NCBI GenBank assembly: GCA_016717105.1
Contig: JADKGF010000007.1
Span: forward strand, 97,572-161,571
Source: Saprospiraceae bacterium
GTDB taxonomy: Bacteria; Bacteroidota; Bacteroidia; Chitinophagales; Saprospiraceae
Reading direction: 5' to 3'
DNA: 64,000 nt
Each line of letters begins with the position of its first letter. Position 1 is the stretch's first letter. Of this stretch, positions 58,532 to 64,000 are shown in pieces. The notes under the pieces were generated by a model. It was not told the origin of the DNA and did not search any database. It saw only the letters and a program-made list of their open reading frames with translations. The position numbers were made by a program, and so were the translations under genes.

Positions 58532-60272
58532 ATGTATAAGATATTATTTTTTGTTTTTAGTATTCAATTAGCATTTGGTTTTACTGACCCTTCAATAATA
58601 AAAAAAATTGATCCTTTGGTAATTAAAAATTATACCCAAAAGGAATCAGCAGAGTATATTGTTTTATTTAAGGATAGATTGGTTTATTCAAAATCGTTGG
58701 CTTTAAGGACTAAAAATGAAAAAGCGAAATATGTTTATGAAACATTATTTAATCATGCAAAAAAAACGCAGCGCAAGGTCGTAAGCTTTTTGAGTAATAA
58801 GAATATTCCCTTTCAATCATTTTATGTGATAAATGCGATAAAGGTTACTTCAGATGAGGTTACAATGATGACACTTGCTGAAATGGATGAAGTGGAACGA
58901 ATTATAGATGATACACCCATGAAGATGTTGGATTATGAATCAGAAAAAGTTACAAGCGCTCGAACTGCTGAACCTGAATGGGGATTAAAATATATAAAAG
59001 CTGATAGTGTTTGGGCCAAAGGGTTTACAGGGCAAGGTGTTATAATCGGTGGTCAAGATACTGGCTATGATTGGCAAGTAAGTCCGCTAAAACAAAAATA
59101 CCGAGGATATATCGATAGCACATCAGCTACACATGATTACAACTGGCATGATGCAATTATCAAAAATAATCCTATTTTTCCAGATACAATATTAAATCCT
59201 TGTGGCTTATCTGTAAAACAACCTTGTGATGACAACAATCATGGTACACATACTATGGGCACAATGGTAGGTGAAGACGCCGACAACAAGATAGGTGTTG
59301 CACCTGGAGCCAAATGGATTGCTTGCCGCAATATGGATCGTGGTTGGGGACAACCTTCTACATATATAGATTGTTTTGAATGGTTTTTAGCTCCGAAAGA
59401 TTTGAATGGACTAAACCCGAATCCTACAAAAGCGCCGCATGTTATAAATAATTCATGGTATTGCAGTAGAGAAGAAGGTTGTAATGAATCCAATTTTTAC
59501 TAATGGAAGAAGTTGTCAAAAATGTGAAAGCATCAGGTATTGTAGTAGTAGTATCAGCAGGCAATAGTGAAACGGATGTGGAAGTGTATCCGGTCCTCCT
59601 GCATTTTTTGAATCATCACTTTCAATTGGCGCAACTGACATAAATGGCAATATCGCGGGATTCAGCAGTAGAGGTCCCGTAATGATAGACAGTTCATTTA
59701 GGCTAAAGCCAAATGTCTCAGCACCTGGTGTTAATGTTAGGTCTGTCATCAGAGGTGGTAGTTTTGCTGGATTTAATGGAACGAGTATGGCAGGACCGCA
59801 TGTGGCTGGTATTGTTGCATTGATCATTTCTGCAAATCCTGCGTTGGCAGGCAATGTAGATGTAATAGAAGATATCATTGAAGGAAGTGCTATTCCTGCA
59901 GTTTCAGAAATGAGCTGTAGTAATTTTGATGGAGCATCGGTACCTAATGCCGTCTTTGGTTATGGTATTGCAAATGCACTTCAAGCTGTTAATAGGGCAT
60001 TAGAATTTACCAATACCCTTGAGAATGAACCGTCAAGCGTCAAAGTATTTCCAAATCCAACTGATGAATTTCTCACTTTTGTTATTGAAAACGGCAATGA
60101 AGTAATGGAGAATATAGGAATAATCGATTTGAGTGGTCGAGTGGTAATTGTGATGGAACAGCGCAAAAATTTGATTTACACAATGCCAGTAGCAAGTCTG
60201 GAGTCAGGTATCTATTTTTATCAAGTGAAAACGAATCAACAAACAATGGTTGGGAAATTTGTTAAATTGTAA
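58532..60272 (+). CDS. Subtilisin-like S8 peptidase with T9SS sorting domain (two frameshifts)
   Basis: Two one-base losses break the gene: in the T-run 59494-59498 and near 59568-59569. After repair the reading is SNFLLMEEVVKNVKASGIVV, then SAGNSGNGCGSVSGPPAFFE, and continues into the second frame. The protein is about 580 residues with a signal peptide, an inhibitor-like prodomain, and the triad Asp in GQDTGYDWQ, His in DDNNHGTHTMGTMVGED, Ser in NGTSMAGPHVAGIVAL. The Asp context with a WGLKYIKADSVW lead resembles bacillopeptidase F-like subtilases. The C-terminus VKVFPNPTDEFLTFVIENG ... GIYFYQVKTN is a T9SS domain, so it is secreted or surface-attached. Confidence 0.87.
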
Positions 60273-60279
60273 ACCTGGT

Positions 60280-60757
60280 TTAATAACCATCTAGGATAGA
60301 TTTTACCATTTTCTTAACTTCGGTTTCAGTAAAGTTCTTGGAGTTTCCTCCTTGAAAACTGATTTCTTTATCGCTCAATGTCATGATTACAAAAAAATCA
60401 TAACTTCTTGCTTCGCCACCATGTTTTTTTTCGAAAATGAAACCAGAATCAAATTCTTCAACAATTTTTGAAAAATCAGACAGTTCGATTACTTGATCTT
60501 TTTTCTGCTGTTTTAATTTTGTATTTGCAGACGTAAATGCATTTCCCACAAAAACTTGTATGTCATATCCATCGTTGTTATGAATGTTTACATCGGTCAA
60601 CGAGCCTGCACCCACTTTGTAACTTGTACATCATCAGGGCCATTATAGTAAAGGGATTCCATTCCCATTAAGTTAGCCCATTTTTCTTATTTGATTGTCC
60701 CACACATCCGGCTATGACAACAAAAAGTACGATACTTACTACTTTTTCTAAACTCAT
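60280..60757 (-). CDS. Lipoprotein of unknown function (two frameshifts)
   Basis: An ATG at 60757 opens MSLEKVVSIVLFVVIAGCVG, a lipoprotein signal with the lipobox IAGC. One missing base in the T-run 60681-60685 and one near 60615 break the frame. Repair gives KKWANLMGMESLYYNGPDDV and VQVTKVGAGSLTDVNIHNND, reading into the open frame that ends at 60280. Total about 159 residues. The mature part is a mixed alpha/beta domain with IELSDFSKIVEEFDSGFIFE and FFVIMTLSDKEISFQGG. No family recognised. It converges with the subtilase gene. Confidence 0.6.
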
Positions 60758-60955
60758 GATATTAATGTTTGCAACAAAAGTATAAAATTTGTGTGAGAAG
60801 GAGAGAAAATGCTAAATTTTACTAGGAAGACTATTATAAGGTTCTTCTATAGTTTAATGAATTACCAGCTTACTTGCAATACAATAAAACATATTATGAA
60901 ATAAAATATATTATAATGCTTGTATTTTGTATTTTATATGCATGTTTTTGCCCAC

Positions 60956-60963
60956 TATCTTTG
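60956..60963 (+). promoter_or_regulatory. -7 box before the candidate small RNA
   Basis: TATCTTTG, an exact TAnnTTTG match, about 133 bp before a strong terminator stem. An upstream TTTG lies at 26 bp, longer than the usual 19-21. Confidence 0.45.
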
Positions 60964-60969
60964 CATTAT

Positions 60970-61126
60970 CAAAAGCGAATAAGAGTATTTGTTTCTTAGT
61001 TAAAATTGAGATTGAGTTAAATATAATTGCCTATCGGGGGTGAGATACGATTAGGCACGTGAGTTTTGGATATGTTTATGGGATTATAATTTGTAAATGG
61101 TCGCTGGGGGGCGACCATTTTTTTTT
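60970..61126 (+). ncRNA. Candidate small non-coding RNA
   Basis: A promoter-like TATCTTTG at 60956-60963, then about 155 bases without a protein-like ORF, ending in a strong intrinsic terminator. Internally, 61029-61057 holds the hairpin arms TGCCTATCG and CGATTAGGCA around the purine-rich GGGGTGAGATA. The size fits a 6S-like RNA or another structured RNA. I cannot match it to a known family by eye. It lies between a lipoprotein gene (minus) and the large secreted gene (plus), with neither needing this terminator. Confidence 0.5.
61096..61126 (+). terminator. Terminator of the candidate small RNA
   Basis: Perfect 9-bp stem AATGGTCGC / GCGACCATT with a 6-base loop, followed by seven or more T. 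The only strong terminator in the window with no protein gene just upstream on that strand. Confidence 0.93.
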
Positions 61127-61558
61127 ACAGCTATTCAAAGAACTAATAATCTATATGAAATTAGAATGAACTAAATCTATCCTTGACATGATTGATAAAA
61201 TAATAAAATTCGATATATTGATTTAAGCTTAAATTATTGCAGTTATTCTTCAATATTTTATTCTAATTAAATAATACTGTAAGTTATTAAGAAATTTTGT
61301 AACAAAAGAAACCCAATAAAAACTAGTAGAATTTAACTATAAAACTGAAATGTAAAAAATGGAGAGGGTAGAAGGAAATTTATGTCTTGTAGAAAATTAC
61401 TACAAAAATCTAAAACATTAAAAATATAGCATTTTATAAATTAAATAAATAAATATGCTAAAAATCCCGTTAAAACAGTGCTTTATTCATTTTTTATTAC
61501 GTACTTTTGTGCCTATCAAGCATAGCTAGTTTTTTTAACCCCAAAATTTTCCTATCTT
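61127..61558. other. AT-rich intergenic region
   Basis: About 430 bp upstream of the last gene, strongly AT-rich with long A/T runs. I see no protein-like ORF, no clear -33/-7 pair and no hairpin. It presumably holds the promoter of the secreted gene at 61559. Confidence 0.4.
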
Positions 61559-64000
61559 ATGAATGTACGTCAGTATATTTCACTGTTATATCTATTGATA
61601 TCTTTTCAGGTAACAGCGCAATTTAGTATAAGTCAACAAGTTCCAATTCAGGCTATTTCTGCTTGTTCAGATACAGTCACATTTCAAATCACAGTTTTAA
61701 CGCAAACAACTCTAGGCTCAACAGGCAATGAACTTACATTGGATTTTGGTCCAGGAGCTCATTACATTATAGGTAGTGCAAATGTCATAAGCACAAATAA
61801 TGGTGTAACTATGACAATGCCATCAATATCGGTTACCGAAAGCAATGTTAGTAACGAAAATGTACCTGTATTTAGTGTAAGCGATCTGGTATTTGCCGAT
61901 CAATTTACTTTGACTTATCAATTGGCACTTGATTGTAGTGTGATAGGTATGCCTGTATTGCAGAATGTTGTTTTGGCTACCATGAGTGGTTCAAATGGCA
62001 ACGTTTCTAATACATCTGATCAGTATAATGCATCAAACGGTGTAATGAATATTCTACCTAATGGTTACAGGTGCAAGTCAATCGCCCAATCTTATATTTC
62101 CAAATGGTGTGGTAGGACAGTTATATACAAAGGACAATAAGGGTGAGAAATGGTGGAAGTTCTGTTGACAAATTTATGTTTTACGATACAACCGGTGAAA
62201 GGGGCTTACGGTCGTACCAATAAGTGGTGGAACGATATTGAGCACTACAACTGTAGGTACGAAATGTAATTCGTGTTTATCGTTTTGATGATTTTGTGTC
62301 GATTGGAAATTTAGATGATTTATTTGACACCAATGAAACGATTGAGGGTTGTTCAGTCTGTTACAATCGCTGCTTGTACTAATCTAACATCATATTTTGG
62401 TGCAAATTATGGATGCTATGGACTCGAAAGTTGGGGAGTGCCACAGGAACTCCGAAGGATAGGAGCACATCTTTGAATCCTGCAGTCCAACCTGAGCTTG
62501 TCACAACTATACGACGCGAACCAATTGTTTGTCTTGATGAACCAAGAACAGGTCAAATAATACTAAAGAATACTGGTACAGACGCAGCTAGACAAGTAAG
62601 TATCACAATTTTTAAAGATAATGGAGCGACAAGTGCCAGTAATGATGCCATATTTGGTTATCTAGACACAGCATCTATTACTTACACATTATATGTTTCG
62701 GGTACACCGACTATAATTGATCCTGCATTAACTGGAAATATCAATAATACAGCCAATGCCGAAGGTTGTGGTTATCTTAAACCGAGACAGGTGAGTTTTA
62801 TAATTCCATTGATACCAGCAGGCGATTCAGTGGTCATTTCAGCTGATATGATTGGATGTTGTAATGAACCATGTACCCGAAAATCGATTTGTAAGAGATG
62901 GATTTGCATTTTCGGGCCTTATTCAAATGGATGGGACATCACCTCCTAATATCACTGTTCAAATGTGCTTCCTCCTGCCTTGCAACAGGAAGTATTGTTA
63001 GAACGCACCGACTGATGTCCAATGATGGAGATGTATTTAGTATGATTATTGATGTAACAAGATTTTTTTATTCTAGTCCCATTTCTCCATATACACATAG
63101 TTTTGAAGTCACTTTACACTCCAGGTGTTATGTTTTCTGGTTCACTTAGTGATATTGTCATTTTGAAAGCAAATGGTATGCCTTATACTATTACACCTAC
63201 GATAGGATATGACCCTATGACAAATAAAATCACATTTACATTTACCAATGTAAATCCGATGCAGGATAAAATGAAAATTTTGTTTAATAATATATACATT
63301 GTGATACATTTAAGTGAGTTTGAGTATCGTAGTGATAGGGACCTGACTCACACTCCAGAAGGTTTATTTATGGTTATGCAATAGACTCATCTCAGACTGC
63401 GGCAAAGCTTATTCCACTTTCTGAGTAGTGAATAATAACTGACCCGGAGGTACGACGTTCACTTGTACAAATATTCCCATTGGTAGTACAGGTTTATATC
63501 ACATTACGCCAATTTTCTATCAGTAATCTTGCATCATGTGGATACGGCCCTACTTTTTGTAGGTGGAGATACAGTTAGAACTTATATAACTTATGCTGTA
63601 GTGATGCAAATAGATATTCAGGTGTTTTCAATATCCTGTCAAAACTAGATATTTGAGTAATTGTAGATTATAGGATACACCATTTTCTGGATACAACAAT
63701 TCACAGATGTATTATTGTGATAATTATTCGAGAATTTGGATTAGTGATTGTAAGATTGCATCTAATGGACAAAGAAATCTTTACCTCATCAAAAGTTGTG
63801 ATACTTTAGAAACTATTAAGTGGATTATTTCTAGGAGAAATTCATCCCAATATTATTCTGGAGGCAACTTTTACTTAATGAATACAGGCCCATTTCCTAC
63901 TATGACACATTAAGAATTACTGTTCCTATGGTTATACATATCACTGAGCCACAATAGCACATAATTACAATGGAGTTCGGAAGCTTGTATCTATTACGCC
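61559..64000 (+). pseudogene. Large secreted protein with many frameshifts, runs off the right edge
   Basis: The ATG at 61559 opens a signal peptide (ISLLYLLISFQVTAQ) and about 170 residues of beta-type sequence rich in Ser, Thr, Val (ACSDTVTFQITVLTQTTLGS, FADQFTLTYQLALDC), reminiscent of the DUF11/large surface protein type. After about 62060 the frame shifts every 50-150 bp. Protein-like pieces persist in changing frames: QIILKNTGTDAARQVSITIF, VSFIIPLIPAGDSVVISADM, NKITFTFTNVNPMQDKMKI. So it is one long surface protein whose sequence is poor near the edge. No assignment of function. Confidence 0.6.

Overview
The window comes from an AT-rich Bacteroidota genome, most likely of the Saprospiria/Chitinophagia type. 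Supporting signs are secreted proteins ending in type IX secretion (T9SS) sorting domains, a TonB receptor paired with a DUF4249 lipoprotein, SprB-like repeats, promoter -7 boxes of the TAnnTTTG type, no obvious Shine-Dalgarno sequences, and an ArsS pair typical of marine or wastewater Bacteroidota. The lineage is inferred from family content only. I see no tRNA, rRNA, transposase, phage gene or CRISPR array.

Layout. 1-9.5 kb (minus): a surface-protein cluster made of an outer-membrane barrel, a giant secreted protein of about 1,900 residues (now in three ORFs), a small exported protein and a fibronectin-III protein that runs off the left edge. 9.6-11.3 kb: a T9SS beta-helix protein. 11.6-13.0 kb: a two-gene arsenosugar operon. 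13.0-17.8 kb: phosphoesterase, dihydrolipoamide dehydrogenase, MscS channel, rhodanese, and a TPR-like gene with secG. 17.9-23.3 kb: TonB receptor with DUF4249 lipoprotein, then an ABC permease/ATPase pair. 23.3-31.4 kb: nucleoside kinase, folK, an Ala/Na+ symporter, a PIF1-like helicase, an outer-membrane protein, an alpha-glucan phosphorylase-like gene, proC and a small exported protein. 31.6-42.6 kb: Lrp regulator, TraB/GumN, subtilase, DUF1684, a large T9SS protein, DUF1003, an HExxH protein and a serine hydrolase. 43.0-46.6 kb: a Gre/Rnk factor and a marR-hmgA-hppD tyrosine/homogentisate operon. 46.8-60.8 kb: bacilliredoxin, glycosylasparaginase, ffh, a thioredoxin/SprB/PKD fusion, lysA, a histidine phosphatase, valS, lspA, a second subtilase and a lipoprotein. 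61.0 kb: a candidate small RNA with a terminator. 61.6-64 kb: a shattered large secreted protein.

A dominant property of the sequence is the number of genes interrupted by single-base indels, most of them in short homopolymers (at least 19, plus a dense set at the right end). In nearly every case adding or removing one base restores a continuous, family-typical protein. I read this mainly as residual assembly or sequencing error, so the split ORFs should be treated as single genes. Two lesions do not fit that pattern: an internal loss of about 45-50 residues in the alanine symporter, and a barrel gene with no N-terminus.

The least described element is the barrel/giant protein/exported protein/FN3 cluster at the left. 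Other points of interest are the secreted thioredoxin fused to adhesin-like repeats, the phosphorylase homologue lacking the usual PLP lysine, and the putative small RNA near 61 kb.
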